From contig JABZKU010000005.1 in assembly GCA_015257125.1 (NCBI GenBank), positions 1 through 64,000 of the forward strand: 64,000 nt of DNA, read 5' to 3'. Below the pieces are notes generated by a model that saw only the letters and a program-made list of their open reading frames with translations, had not been told where the DNA came from and searched no databases. The position numbers and the translations under genes were made by a program. Of this stretch, positions 43,469 to 52,381 are shown one piece after another; within the stretch, counting starts at the first letter, position 1; each line of letters begins with the position of its first letter. The DNA comes from Prevotellaceae bacterium (GTDB lineage Bacteria; Bacteroidota; Bacteroidia; Bacteroidales; Bacteroidaceae).

Positions 43469-44950
43469 TTAGTAGCTGCGTGCCATGATCACACGTGCCA
43501 CCGCAGGTTTGCCACTCACCATGTCGACACCCAAATCCTCTTGGGAAATCTCGTTGGGGATGCAGCGAATGGTGGCCTGAGTTTCGGCCTTGATCTGCGC
43601 TTCTGTTTCGGCCGTGCCGTCCCAGTCGCAGACGAAGAAACCACCTTCTTTCACGCGCTCCTTGAACTCGTTGTAGTCGGTGCAGCGATAGGTGCAAGCC
43701 TCGCGGTGTTGCAAAGCCTTGTTGTAGATGTTCGCCTGAATCTCTTCGAGGAGTTGTGCCACGTGGTCTTCGATGCCTTCGAAGGGCAGCGTTTCCTTCT
43801 CGAGTGTGTCGCGGCGCATCAATTCGATCGTGCCGTTTTCGAGGTCGCGACCGCCCATGGCCAAGCGTACGGGTACACCCTTCAGTTCGTAGTCTGCAAA
43901 CTTGAAGCCGGGACGCTTGTTGTCCGCGTTGTCGTATTTCACGCGCAGCCCCTTCGCTTCGAGGCGTTGGGTGAGTGCGCCGAGCACCGCGTTGAATTTC
44001 TCTTCTTCGCCGTTCTTGAAAATCGGCACGATCACCACTTGAATGGGGGCTACATGCGGAGGAAGCACCAAACCGTTGTCGTCGCTGTGGCTCATGATGA
44101 GCGCACCCATCAGACGGGTCGATACGCCCCATGAGGTCGCCCAAGCGTATTGTTCTTTGTTGTCTTTGTCGACAAACTTCACATCGAAAGCCTTACCGAA
44201 GTTCTGTCCGAGGAAGTGCGACGTACCGCTCTGCAGCGCCTTGCCGTCCTGCATCATCGCTTCGATGGTGTAGGTGTCGAGTGCGCCGGCAAAACGCTCG
44301 GTGGCGCTCTTCACGCCGCGCACCATGGGGATGGCGAGCACGTCTTTGGCAAAATCGGCGTAGACGTCGAGCATCTGCTTAGCACGTGCTTCGGCCTCTT
44401 CGCGAGTGGCGTGCGCCGTGTGGCCTTCCTGCCAAAGGAATTCAGAGGTGCGGAGGAACAAGCGCGTGCGCATTTCCCAGCGCATAACATTGCACCATTG
44501 GTTGCAAAGCACGGGCAGGTCGCGCCATGATTTGATCCAACCGCGGTAGGTGTTCCAAATGGTCGTTTCGGAAGTGGGACGAATGATGAGTTCCTCTTCG
44601 AGCTTCGCAGCAGGATCCACCACCACACCGTCGCCTTCTTCGTTGGTTTTGAGTCGATAGTGGGTCACCACGGCACACTCTTTGGCGAAACCTTCCACGT
44701 GCTCAGCCTCTTTCGAGAGATAGCTTTTCGGGATGAGCAAGGGGAAGTAGGCATTTTGCACACCGGTTGCTTTGAAGCGCGCATCGAGTGCTTGTTGGAT
44801 GCGTTCCCAGATGGCATAGCCGTAAGGCTTGATCACCATGCAACCGCGCACAGGCGATTGTTCGGCGAGATCAGCTTTCACGACAAGTTCGTTGTACCAG
44901 CGCGAATAGTCCACGCTGCGTTTGGTAAGGTCTTTAAGTTCTTTGGCCAT
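43469..44950 (-). CDS. proS: prolyl-tRNA synthetase (archaeal/eukaryal type)
   Basis: The protein has 493 residues. The class II motifs are PVRGCMVIKPYGYAIWERIQ (motif 1 region), CNVMRWEMRTRLFLRTSEFL (motif 2) and the C-terminal zinc/extension part ending in ARVIMARSY. It lacks the bacterial INS editing insert and belongs to the shorter ProS type 3 family, as in other Bacteroidetes. It charges tRNA-Pro in the cytoplasm. It is the first gene of the minus-strand housekeeping operon. Confidence 0.97.
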   Translation of the reverse strand: MAKELKDLTKRSVDYSRWYNELVVKADLAEQSPVRGCMVIKPYGYAIWERIQQALDARFKATGVQNAYFPLLIPKSYLSKEAEHVEGFAKECAVVTHYRLKTNEEGDGVVVDPAAKLEEELIIRPTSETTIWNTYRGWIKSWRDLPVLCNQWCNVMRWEMRTRLFLRTSEFLWQEGHTAHATREEAEARAKQMLDVYADFAKDVLAIPMVRGVKSATERFAGALDTYTIEAMMQDGKALQSGTSHFLGQNFGKAFDVKFVDKDNKEQYAWATSWGVSTRLMGALIMSHSDDNGLVLPPHVAPIQVVIVPIFKNGEEEKFNAVLGALTQRLEAKGLRVKYDNADNKRPGFKFADYELKGVPVRLAMGGRDLENGTIELMRRDTLEKETLPFEGIEDHVAQLLEEIQANIYNKALQHREACTYRCTDYNEFKERVKEGGFFVCDWDGTAETEAQIKAETQATIRCIPNEISQEDLGVDMVSGKPAVARVIMARSY

Positions 44951-45031
44951 TATCGATGGTATGTGTATATTCTATCGTGCGTCGAAGCCGCGCCGTGCGT
45001 GGGCACGATGCAGCAGGACTCTTTACGCAGG

Positions 45032-45039
45032 CAAAAATA
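45032..45039 (-). promoter_or_regulatory. -7 promoter element upstream of proS
   Basis: On the minus strand TATTTTTG matches TAnnTTTG, about 85 bp before the proS start. The -33 position has GTG rather than TTG at a 20-bp spacing (45058-45060). The 267 bp between proS and holB contain this and the divergent element at 45181 and nothing else evident. Confidence 0.45.
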
Positions 45040-45180
45040 CAAAAAACTGACGGATTGCACCGTTTTATCCTGTGAAAATCGCGCTGCCCGTCACTTTCTC
45101 GTCCTCCTTTTGCTGTTGCATTTCTCCCTTGTCGGGGTGGAAGACAGGCCGCTCGGCCCCCTCATCTCAAAAAAATACAC

Positions 45181-45188
45181 TACTTTTG
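45181..45188 (+). promoter_or_regulatory. -7 promoter element upstream of holB
   Basis: TACTTTTG matches the Bacteroidetes -7 box and is 30 bp before the ATG at 45218. No clear TTG is seen at the usual -33 spacing, so strength is uncertain. Confidence 0.45.
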
Positions 45189-45217
45189 CACACATCGCAA
45201 TCCCAATTCCCTTTGCT

Positions 45218-46363
45218 ATGTCTGTCATCGCTCAATCTTTTGTCGTCAGTCGGCTCCGCCACATGTGGAGCAGCGGACAGTTGCCGCACGCCCTCTTGCT
45301 GGCCGGTCCCTCCGGCGCCGGACAGATGGCGGTTGCCCTCGACTTTGCGCGCCTCCTCCTTTGCGAAAAGCCCGAAGGTAGCGGCGAGGAAGCCCGCCCT
45401 TGCGGCACATGTCCCTCCTGCCGCATGGTGGAACGCTATGCGCACCCCGATTTGCATTTCTCGTTTCCTGTGATCCGTCCGAAAAATGCTTCGAGCACGT
45501 CGCAGGTGGTGAGCGACTTGTGGATCACCGAGTGGCGCGCCATGCTCACCGACGGGGCGTATTTTGACCTCGACGAATGGGGGCAGCGCATGGGCATTGA
45601 AAAGCAGCAACCCTGCATCTATGCCGACGAGAGCGACGAACTGCTGCGCAAAGTGAGCATCGTCTCGGCGCGCGGTGGCTACAAAGTGGTCATTGTTTGG
45701 TTGCCCGAGTTGATGAACGTCACCTGTGCTAACAAGATCTTGAAACTGCTCGAAGAACCGCCGCGCCAAACCGTCTTTCTGCTCTGCTCCGATCATCCCG
45801 AACAACTGCTGGCTACCATCATTTCGCGCACCCAACGGGTGGCGTTCAAACCGCTCACCGAGGCCGAAATTGCCGAGGCGCTGATGCGCGAACGCGGTCT
45901 TTCGGCAGAAGACGCCGCTCGCACAGCGCATCGCGCCACGGGCAGTTACACCCGCGCACTCCGCCAACTTACCGTCGGTCACGACGAACAAGAGTTTCTC
46001 GACATGTTCGTGCTCCTCATGCGCAAATGCTACCTGCGCGACATCAAAGAAATGTATGCTTGGGCGGAACGCATGGCCACTTGGGGGCGCGAGCGGCAAA
46101 AGTCCTTCTTGGATTACGCCCTGCAACTGGTGCGCGAAAACTTTGTCTACAATTTCCATTTGCCCCAACTCAATTATCTCTCGCAAAGCGAAGAAGATTT
46201 CTCGCGCAATTTCGCCCGTTTTGTCAACGAAGCCAATATTCTCGGGATCACGGCCGAACTGACCAGTGCGCGCCGCGACATCGCTCAAAACGTCAATGCG
46301 CGTATGGTGTTCTTTGACTTTGCGCTCAAAATGATCGTCTTGCTCATCCCGCCCAAACAGTAG
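45218..46363 (+). CDS. holB: DNA polymerase III subunit delta'
   Basis: The protein has 381 residues from the ATG at 45218. LPHALLLAGPSGAGQMAVAL is the Walker A-like segment of an AAA+ clamp-loader subunit. The four-Cys zinc module appears as LLCEKPEGS then PCGTCPSCRM, and ANKILKLLEEPPRQTVFLLC with TIISRTQRVAFKPL is the sensor 1/SRC-like region of delta'. It is part of the clamp loader that opens the beta clamp. The following cvpA gene starts 87 bp downstream. Confidence 0.9.
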   Translation: MSVIAQSFVVSRLRHMWSSGQLPHALLLAGPSGAGQMAVALDFARLLLCEKPEGSGEEARPCGTCPSCRMVERYAHPDLHFSFPVIRPKNASSTSQVVSDLWITEWRAMLTDGAYFDLDEWGQRMGIEKQQPCIYADESDELLRKVSIVSARGGYKVVIVWLPELMNVTCANKILKLLEEPPRQTVFLLCSDHPEQLLATIISRTQRVAFKPLTEAEIAEALMRERGLSAEDAARTAHRATGSYTRALRQLTVGHDEQEFLDMFVLLMRKCYLRDIKEMYAWAERMATWGRERQKSFLDYALQLVRENFVYNFHLPQLNYLSQSEEDFSRNFARFVNEANILGITAELTSARRDIAQNVNARMVFFDFALKMIVLLIPPKQ

Positions 46364-46449
46364 TCGGGGGCACCCGCCATCGTGCTGCACGTGATGTTGC
46401 GGCGAGACACAGCGATCTCTATCACTCACCTTTAAAAAAAGTAGTCCTC

Positions 46450-46986
46450 ATGCTCGACATTTTCATTCTCATCGTCCTCGTTTGGAGCCTTTATTCGGGT
46501 TGGCGCGCCGGCCTCGTTCGCGAAATCTGCTCCACGGTGGGCTATCTCGCCGGCTTGCTCATCGCCGCCACTTGCTACTCGTCGTTCGGGCAGTATTTGG
46601 CTGTTTCGGGCAGCGAATCCAATATCATCACCTCGCTCATTGCCTTTGCGCTGCTTTGGATCCTCGTGCCCATTGCCTTGGGTTTTGTGGCCAACATGCT
46701 CACCCGCACGCTGCGAGGGTTACATCTCGGCTGGCTCAATAGTCTGCTCGGCGCTGCGGTTTCGTTGTTGAAGTTTTCGATTCTGCTCAGTTGCCTGCTT
46801 TCGGCCATGAGCGCCCTCGGCATCCTCAACGAGCAACGCACGGCATCGTCACAACTCTATGCGCCGTTCAAATCCATTTTGTCGGAGGCCGTGGATCATG
46901 TGGTGTCGAAATCGGCTGCCGGTGCAAAGTCCGATTCGGCAGACCAAGAGCGTTCAGACACGACTTGGATAGATGTACAACATTGA
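46450..46986 (+). CDS. cvpA: CvpA family membrane protein
   Basis: The protein has 178 residues. Four hydrophobic helices are visible from LDIFILIVLVWSLYSGWRAG, through VREICSTVGYLAGLLIAATC, to LLKFSILLSCLLSAMSALGI, the pattern of CvpA (colicin V production accessory) proteins. The C-terminal 45 residues are polar. In Bacteroidales it is a conserved inner-membrane protein of uncertain role, possibly in cell-envelope homeostasis. It follows holB and ends just before a strong terminator. Confidence 0.85.
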   Translation: MLDIFILIVLVWSLYSGWRAGLVREICSTVGYLAGLLIAATCYSSFGQYLAVSGSESNIITSLIAFALLWILVPIALGFVANMLTRTLRGLHLGWLNSLLGAAVSLLKFSILLSCLLSAMSALGILNEQRTASSQLYAPFKSILSEAVDHVVSKSAAGAKSDSADQERSDTTWIDVQH

Positions 46987-47013
46987 GAGGGAAAAACACC
47001 CCACTGTTTTGAG

Positions 47014-47055
47014 AAAAAACACGACGTGAATGATCGGAAACACGTCGTGTTTTTT
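47014..47055 (+). terminator. terminator after cvpA
   Basis: A perfect 15-bp stem, AAAAAACACGACGTG (47014-47028) with its complement at 47041-47055, encloses a 12-base loop. The 3' arm ends in a T run continuing into CTTCTTC. Confidence 0.9.
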
Positions 47056-47099
47056 CTTCTTCTTGTGTACCTTCCGTTTGTGTGTGTCGAGGCGTGCAT

Positions 47100-47520
47100 C
47101 CTTTCCGCCCCTCGCGTGCGCGCGAATCGCGCGCGCATCACCGAATTTGCAGCCTTTTTGCCTTCACCTTGGCGCGGTGGGGTTGTGTAATGTTTTGTTG
47201 CATAGCGAGATAGAGTGATTAGAAAGGTGAAGGCAATACTTTTTATGGAAGTGCAGTCGGTTGAAAATCAAGGGATTGTGAAATCGGAAAAATGCCATAT
47301 TCCTTCACCTCATTTGTTCACCCTTTTCGCCGAAGCCATTTCCGAAAAAAAACGGGTGAAGGAAAGGTGAAGGCAAAATCGGGTGAATCCTTCACACTCA
47401 ATTTGCTGATTCTTAGGTCGTAAAGCGCGATGGGTGAAGAGGTGAAGGCAAAAAACGAAAAACGCTGGATACGCGCGTAATGCGCGCGCGTGAAGGCTGA
47501 TTTTAGGTTCACCTTTTCGG
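47100..47520. repeat. GGTGAAGG-rich element, copy 2
   Basis: The octamer GGTGAAGG or its complement CCTTCACC occurs at 47161, 47226, 47302, 47355, 47366 and 47441, on both strands, with near copies at 47433 and 47489. CG-rich inverted repeats (TGCGCGCG around 47118, and ACGCGCG around 47471) flank both sides. A 33-bp core at 47433-47465 equals 177-209. The arrangement, with inverted outer parts and CG hairpins, suggests a non-autonomous mobile or REP-like element. Confidence 0.6.
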
Positions 47521-47639
47521 TCTGTTTTTCGAGCTGTGGAAAGCACGATCTCGGGCTGCCTAAAAACGCAGTAGCCGAGTCGCAAACGAACGCCCTCACG
47601 AAGAGAAAAAATAATGCGATGAAAAAAGTAAGCCAAAGC

Positions 47640-47671
47640 TTTGTGTATCGAGCGGATTATTCGTAATTTTG
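47640..47671 (+). promoter_or_regulatory. promoter of fba
   Basis: TTTG (47640-47643), a 20-bp spacer and TAATTTTG (47664-47671) are a full match to the Bacteroidetes promoter. It lies 82 bp before the ATG at 47753. Confidence 0.75.
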
Positions 47672-47752
47672 TCGTGCAATCAAGTCAACGACCCGCCACC
47701 GCGGAGTCCTGACACCAACAAAGAAAGATTATACATTCTAACTCACATAGTT

Positions 47753-48760
47753 ATGGTAAATTACAAAGACCTCGGCCTGGTGAACACTCGCGATATGTTC
47801 GCCCGTGCCGTTAAAGGCGGTTATGCAATTCCCGCTTTCAACTTCAACAATATGGAGCAGCTTCAGGCTATCATCAAGGCTGCAGCTACTCAAAAGAGCC
47901 CCGTGATCCTTCAGGTGTCGAAGGGCGCTCGCGAATATGCAAACCCCACGTTGCTTCGCTACATGGCACAAGGTGCTGTGGCTTACGCTAAGGAACTCGG
48001 TTGCGAACACCCCGAAATCAGCCTTCACCTCGACCACGGTGATAGCTTCGAAACTTGCAAGAGCTGCGTAGACTCCGGCTTTAGCTCGGTGATGATCGAT
48101 GCATCTGCTCTTCCCTTTGAAGAGAACATCGCCCTCACGAAGCAAGTCGTAGAGTACGCTCACGCTCACGATGTGACCGTTGAGGCTGAACTCGGCGTAC
48201 TCGCCGGTGTGGAAGATGAAGTTGCTCACGAAGAGAGCCACTACACGAAGCCCGAAGAAGTGATCGAATTCGTAGAACGCACGGGTTGCGACTCGCTCGC
48301 CATCTCCGTTGGTACGAGCCATGGTGCTTATAAGTTCAAGCCCGAACAGTGCACCCGCGACCCGAAGACCGGTCGTCTCGTTCCTCCCCCCCTCGCATTC
48401 GACGTGCTCGCCGCTATCGAAGAGAAGCTCCCCGGATTCCCCATCGTGCTCCACGGTTCTTCGTCGGTGCCCCAGGAAGAAGTGGACACCATCAACAAGT
48501 ACGGCGGTAAGCTCCCCGATGCAGTGGGTATCCCCGAAGAACAGCTCCGCAAGGCTGCTGCTTCTGCTGTTTGCAAGATCAACATCGACTCTGACTCGCG
48601 TCTCGCCATGACGGCTGCTGTGCGCAAGGTCTTCGCTGAGAAGCCCGGTGAGTTCGACCCCCGCAAGTACCTCGGACCCGCTCGCGACAACATGCAGAAG
48701 CTCTACGAACACAAGATCGTGAACGTACTCGGCTCGAACAACAAGCTCGCTCAGTGCTAA
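47753..48760 (+). CDS. fba: class II fructose-bisphosphate aldolase
   Basis: The protein has 335 residues from the ATG at 47753. ISLHLDHGDSFETCKSCVDS contains the catalytic Asp and a zinc-binding His, VTVEAELGVLAGVEDEVAHE another ligand, and AISVGTSHGAYKF with PIVLHGSSSVPQEE the other metal and phosphate sites. It cleaves fructose 1,6-bisphosphate to DHAP and G3P. Codon use is strongly biased to C-ending codons, as expected for a highly expressed gene. Confidence 0.97.
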   Translation: MVNYKDLGLVNTRDMFARAVKGGYAIPAFNFNNMEQLQAIIKAAATQKSPVILQVSKGAREYANPTLLRYMAQGAVAYAKELGCEHPEISLHLDHGDSFETCKSCVDSGFSSVMIDASALPFEENIALTKQVVEYAHAHDVTVEAELGVLAGVEDEVAHEESHYTKPEEVIEFVERTGCDSLAISVGTSHGAYKFKPEQCTRDPKTGRLVPPPLAFDVLAAIEEKLPGFPIVLHGSSSVPQEEVDTINKYGGKLPDAVGIPEEQLRKAAASAVCKINIDSDSRLAMTAAVRKVFAEKPGEFDPRKYLGPARDNMQKLYEHKIVNVLGSNNKLAQC

Positions 48761-48805
48761 GCACATCGACTTCAGGGCAGTGCTTTTAGGCGCTACCCAA
48801 CCAAT

Positions 48806-48849
48806 AAGCGCGACACTTCTCCGCAATGAGAGGTGTCGCGCTTCTTTTT
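48806..48849 (+). terminator. terminator after fba
   Basis: AAGCGCGACACTTCTC (48806-48821) pairs with GAGAGGTGTCGCGCTT (48828-48843, one G-U pair), followed by CTTTTT. Confidence 0.85.
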
Positions 48850-49146
48850 GTATCTATCGTTTTGAGCACTCTCGCTATGCTTTGTGTCGGCGGCCGCGGA
48901 GTGAGTGTTAGAAAAGGGGATTTAGAAAGCGCTGTAGATAGGAGATACTTCTTCCTACAGAAAGGGGCGTTTGGCGCCCTGTGGTGCGCTTAAATGGACA
49001 AGGCCAAGGGAACCCTGTCCGGAGCACCCAAGGTTGTGCGAGGAGGTGTCGACGCTGCGCAACGTGCTTTGCACCGAAACGTGTGGGCGATCGAGGGCTG
49101 CAAGGTGGCACGAGGCTTTGACCGACGCGGGCAAAGCGAAAAAGAC

Positions 49147-49179
49147 ACGGCTCAGATGGCATAGCGCGATCTGAGCCGT
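49147..49179 (-). terminator. probable thrS terminator
   Basis: ACGGCTCAGAT (49147-49157) pairs with ATCTGAGCCGT (49169-49179). On the minus strand it is followed by GTCTTTTTCG; on the plus strand by TTTCC, so it could act both ways. Confidence 0.6.
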
Positions 49180-49311
49180 TTTCCTCTGAATGACATAGCC
49201 GGACACTTCGCAGTGTCCGGCTACTCAAATAACCAATCTTCTTAGCCTTGAGCGCATACCAGTCTAATCAACATTAGACCCGCGCCCGGCTTCGTTTTGT
49301 CAAGTCACGGT

Positions 49312-51258
49312 TTAGTATGCTCCCAATTGAGCCTTCACTTCCTCGTCGACACGAGCGGCGAAAGCATCAATGGTCATGACTTCTTGTTGTCCGTCGCTGC
49401 CTTGCATGCGTACGGCCACTGTGCCGTCGGCAGCTTCCTTTTCTCCGACTACGAGGAGATAGGGGATGTGCTTCATTTCGTTGTCGCGGATCTTGCGGCC
49501 GATCTTTTCGCTACGATCGTCCACGAGCGTGCGCACATCGTTGGCTTCGAGACGCTCGCGCACTTGCTGAGCATAGTCGTTGTATTTGTCGGAGATGGGC
49601 AGTACAACGGCTTGGTCGGGGGTGAGCCAGAGGGGGAAACGACCGGCGGTGTGCTCGATGAGCACGGCCACGAAGCGTTCGAGCGAACCGAAGGGGGCGC
49701 GGTGAATCATCACGGGGCGGTGCTTCTGGTTGTCTTCGCCGGTGTATTCGAGTTGGAAGCGTTCGGGGAGGTTGTAGTCCACCTGAATCGTACCCAGCTG
49801 CCAACGGCGGCCGATGGCGTCTTTCACCATGAAGTCGAGCTTCGGGCCGTAGAAAGCGGCTTCGCCATATTCGATGCGGGCGTTGAGTCCCTTCTCTTCG
49901 CAGGCTTCGACGATGGCTTGTTCGGCGCGTTCCCAGTTGTCTTCCGAGCCGATGTACTTCGAGCGGTCGGTTTGGTGACGGAGCGAGATCTGCGCTTCGT
50001 AGTTCTCGAACTTCAGCGACTTGAAGATGATGAGGATGATGTCCATCACGTTGAGGAACTCCTGCTTCACTTGGTCGGGTCGGCAGAAGATGTGGGCATC
50101 GTCTTGCGTAAATCCGCGTACACGCGTCAAGCCGTGGAGCTCACCGCTCTGTTCGTAGCGATAGACGGTACCGAACTCGGCGATGCGGAGGGGGAGGTCC
50201 TTGTACGAACGGGGCTTCCAAGCGAAGATTGCGCAGTGGTGGGGGCAATTCATGGGCTTGAGGAAGTATTCTTCCCCTTCTTCGGGCGTGGTGATGGGTT
50301 GGAAGGAGTCTTTACCGTATTTGGCGTAGTGGCCGGAGGTGACGTAGAGGTTCTTCGAACCGATGTGCGGCGTGATCACCTGTTGGTAACCAAACTTCTT
50401 CTGAATCTTCTTCAAGAAGTCTTCGAGACGCAGGCGCAGGGCAGTACCCTTGGGCAACCACATGGGCAGACCCTTGCCGACGAGTTCGGAGAACATGAAG
50501 AGTTCCATTTCCTTACCGATCTTGCGGTGGTCGCGACGCTTGGCTTCTTCCAACAAGGCGAGATATTCGTCGAGGAGCTTCTTCTTGGGGAAGGTGATAC
50601 CATAGACGCGGGTGAGCATGGGACGCTTCTCGTCGCCGCGCCAGTAGGCAGAGCTGACAGCCATGACTTTGCAAGCCTTGATGGGCGCGGTGCTCAACAA
50701 GTGCGGGCCGCGGCAGAGGTCGGTGAAGTTACCTTGGGTGTAGGTGGTGATGTGGCCGTCTTCGAGGTCGGCGATGAGTTCGTTCTTGTAGGTCTGACCG
50801 CGATCACCGAAGAATTTGAGCGCATCGGCCTTGGAGATGGGGGCGCGTTGGAGCGCTTCCTTTCGTTGGGCGATTTCGATCATCTTCTTCTCGATCTTGG
50901 CGAAATCTTCTTCGCGAATCACAACACCTTCGGGGGGCATTACATCGTAGTAAAAACCATTTTCGATGGCGGGACCGATACCGAATTGCGTACCGGGCCA
51001 GAGTTCTTGAATGGATTCGGCCATAAGGTGTGCCGAGGTGTGCCAGAAGGTGTGTTTACCTTCGGCGTCTTCCCACTTGTAGAGGGCGATTTCGGCATCT
51101 TCGGTGATGGGTCTGTTCAGTTCAACGGTCTGTCCGTTCACGCCGACGGAGAGCACCTCTTGTGCCAGGCGCTGCGAAATGCTTTCGGCGATTTGTTGCC
51201 CGGTGACTCCGCTTTCGTATTCGCGGACGCTGCCATCGGGAAAGGTAATCTTTATCAT
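49312..51258 (-). CDS. thrS: threonyl-tRNA synthetase
   Basis: The protein has 648 residues. It has an N-terminal TGS domain (MIKITFPDGSVREYESGVTG), the editing SAD domain with HTSAHLMAESIQ, the class II catalytic core with MNCPHHCAIFAWKPRSYKD (zinc Cys and His), GEEYFLKPMNCPHH and MIHRAPFGSLERFVAVLIEH (motif 3), and a C-terminal anticodon-binding domain. It charges tRNA-Thr. In many relatives thrS is followed by infC-rpmI-rplT; here it stands alone, convergent with fba. Confidence 0.98.
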   Translation of the reverse strand: MIKITFPDGSVREYESGVTGQQIAESISQRLAQEVLSVGVNGQTVELNRPITEDAEIALYKWEDAEGKHTFWHTSAHLMAESIQELWPGTQFGIGPAIENGFYYDVMPPEGVVIREEDFAKIEKKMIEIAQRKEALQRAPISKADALKFFGDRGQTYKNELIADLEDGHITTYTQGNFTDLCRGPHLLSTAPIKACKVMAVSSAYWRGDEKRPMLTRVYGITFPKKKLLDEYLALLEEAKRRDHRKIGKEMELFMFSELVGKGLPMWLPKGTALRLRLEDFLKKIQKKFGYQQVITPHIGSKNLYVTSGHYAKYGKDSFQPITTPEEGEEYFLKPMNCPHHCAIFAWKPRSYKDLPLRIAEFGTVYRYEQSGELHGLTRVRGFTQDDAHIFCRPDQVKQEFLNVMDIILIIFKSLKFENYEAQISLRHQTDRSKYIGSEDNWERAEQAIVEACEEKGLNARIEYGEAAFYGPKLDFMVKDAIGRRWQLGTIQVDYNLPERFQLEYTGEDNQKHRPVMIHRAPFGSLERFVAVLIEHTAGRFPLWLTPDQAVVLPISDKYNDYAQQVRERLEANDVRTLVDDRSEKIGRKIRDNEMKHIPYLLVVGEKEAADGTVAVRMQGSDGQQEVMTIDAFAARVDEEVKAQLGAY

Positions 51259-51342
51259 CGTAACTGATCGTTATGTTGTTTGTGTGTGAATGGGCGAACT
51301 AGTTGAAGTTCGCTGTCGAGGGCGATCGAAGGTAATGTGTTT

Positions 51343-51366
51343 CGCTCGCGTGAAAAAGCGCGAGCG
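51343..51366 (-). promoter_or_regulatory. hairpin in the thrS leader
   Basis: A perfect 8-bp stem, CGCTCGCG (51343-51350) with CGCGAGCG (51359-51366), lies in the leader between the promoter (51428-51458) and the thrS start (51258). On the minus strand its loop is CTTTTTCA. It may regulate thrS by attenuation or translational feedback; the sequence does not fit a T-box or another riboswitch I can name. Confidence 0.4.
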
Positions 51367-51427
51367 ACCGTTCTGTTTCCTCGCCCCTGCTGTGGATAGT
51401 TGGCTCGTTGCCAAATAGATGATTTGG

Positions 51428-51458
51428 CAAAGTTAGTTTATATGCGTCGAACGGCCAA
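51428..51458 (-). promoter_or_regulatory. promoter of thrS
   Basis: On the minus strand TTG (51456-51458), a 20-bp spacer and TAACTTTG (51428-51435) fully match the Bacteroidetes promoter. The expected leader is about 160 nt. Confidence 0.65.
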
Positions 51459-51472
51459 GGGAAACGGGAGTT

Positions 51473-52381
51473 TTATCGGATCGCGCCGATGATTTCGTGA
51501 ACGTCTTTCACGCCGTGTTCGTCGCACCAAGTGTTGATGCCGTCGATGACCTTCATTGTCACGCCGGGATCGATGAAGTTGGCAGTGCCGATTTGCACGG
51601 CGGTGGCGCCGCACATCATAAACTCGATGGCATCTTGTGCATTCATGATGCCGCCCAATCCGACAACGGGGATTTTTACGGCGCGGCTTACTTGATGCAC
51701 CATGCGCAGGGCGACGGGCTTGACACAAGGGCCGGAAAGTCCGCCGGTGCCGATGCTCAGGCGCGAAACGCGGCGCTCAATGTCGACACTCATTCCCATA
51801 AGGGTATTGATGAGCGAAACGGAGTCGGCACCTTCGGCTTCCACTGCGCGCGCAATCTCGGCTATGTCGGTGACGTTGGGCGAAAGTTTGACAATGAGCG
51901 TCTTGGGATAGGCGGCGCGGACAGCTTTGACCACCGAAGCGGCACCGGCGCAAGTCACCCCGAAAGCCATTCCGCCGTCGTGGACGTTGGGGCAGGAGAT
52001 GTTAAGTTCGATGGCCGGAATGCCGTCGAGTGCGGCGATGCGGCGGGCGCATTCGGCATAGTCATCGGGCGAAGAACCGCTCACGTTCACAATGGCGTGC
52101 GAACGAATGTCGGTGAGTTGGGGATAGATGTGTTCGGCAAAATAGTCGACACCTTTGTTTTGGAGACCCACGCAGTTGAGCATGCCCGATGCGGTTTCCG
52201 CCATGCGCGGATAGTCATTGCCTTCGCGGGGGAGGAGGGTGGTGCCTTTCACGATGAAAGCGCCGAGTCGATCGAGATCGACAAAGTCGGCAAATTCCAC
52301 TCCGTAGCCGAAAGTGCCGGAAGCGGTCATCACCGGATTTTGTAAGGTAAGAGAACCGAGGTTCACTTCGAGATGTGCCAT
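51473..52381 (-). CDS. pyrD: dihydroorotate dehydrogenase, catalytic subunit (class 1B)
   Basis: The protein has 302 residues from the ATG at 52381. VMTASGTFGYGVEFADFVDL, then NISCPNVHDGGMAFG with the class 1 active-site Cys, then VKLSPNVTDIAEIA and GGIMNAQDAIEFMMCGATAV are the flavin and substrate-binding blocks. It oxidises dihydroorotate to orotate in pyrimidine synthesis, passing electrons to the PyrK subunit encoded upstream on the same strand. The two genes are separated by about 200 bp rather than the usual few bases. Confidence 0.95.
   Translation of the reverse strand: MAHLEVNLGSLTLQNPVMTASGTFGYGVEFADFVDLDRLGAFIVKGTTLLPREGNDYPRMAETASGMLNCVGLQNKGVDYFAEHIYPQLTDIRSHAIVNVSGSSPDDYAECARRIAALDGIPAIELNISCPNVHDGGMAFGVTCAGAASVVKAVRAAYPKTLIVKLSPNVTDIAEIARAVEAEGADSVSLINTLMGMSVDIERRVSRLSIGTGGLSGPCVKPVALRMVHQVSRAVKIPVVGLGGIMNAQDAIEFMMCGATAVQIGTANFIDPGVTMKVIDGINTWCDEHGVKDVHEIIGAIR

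Larger units (their letters stand above)
46987..47752. other. gene-free region with terminator, GGTGAAGG element and fba promoter
   Basis: These 766 bp hold the cvpA terminator (47014-47055), the GGTGAAGG-rich repeat (about 47100-47520) and the fba promoter (47640-47671). Short open frames across the repeat on the minus strand translate the repeated motif (ending FVFCLHLFT) and have the same ending as a frame near position 174, so they follow the repeat and are not genes. Confidence 0.55.
48761..49311. other. convergent intergenic region between fba and thrS
   Basis: These 551 bp lie between genes that converge. Three hairpins occur: the fba terminator (48806), one at 49147-49179 that suits thrS, and a perfect 11-bp stem at 49197-49222 (AGCCGGACACT with TCGC loop). 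The stretch 48870-49140 has short open frames on both strands but none resembles a protein. No tRNA or known RNA is apparent. Confidence 0.5.

Noticed and set aside
49297..51267. A 656-codon open frame on the plus strand opposite thrS
   Set aside because: It mirrors the thrS codons exactly and shows the His/Gly/Phe/Val-rich composition of an antisense frame; thrS is unmistakable.
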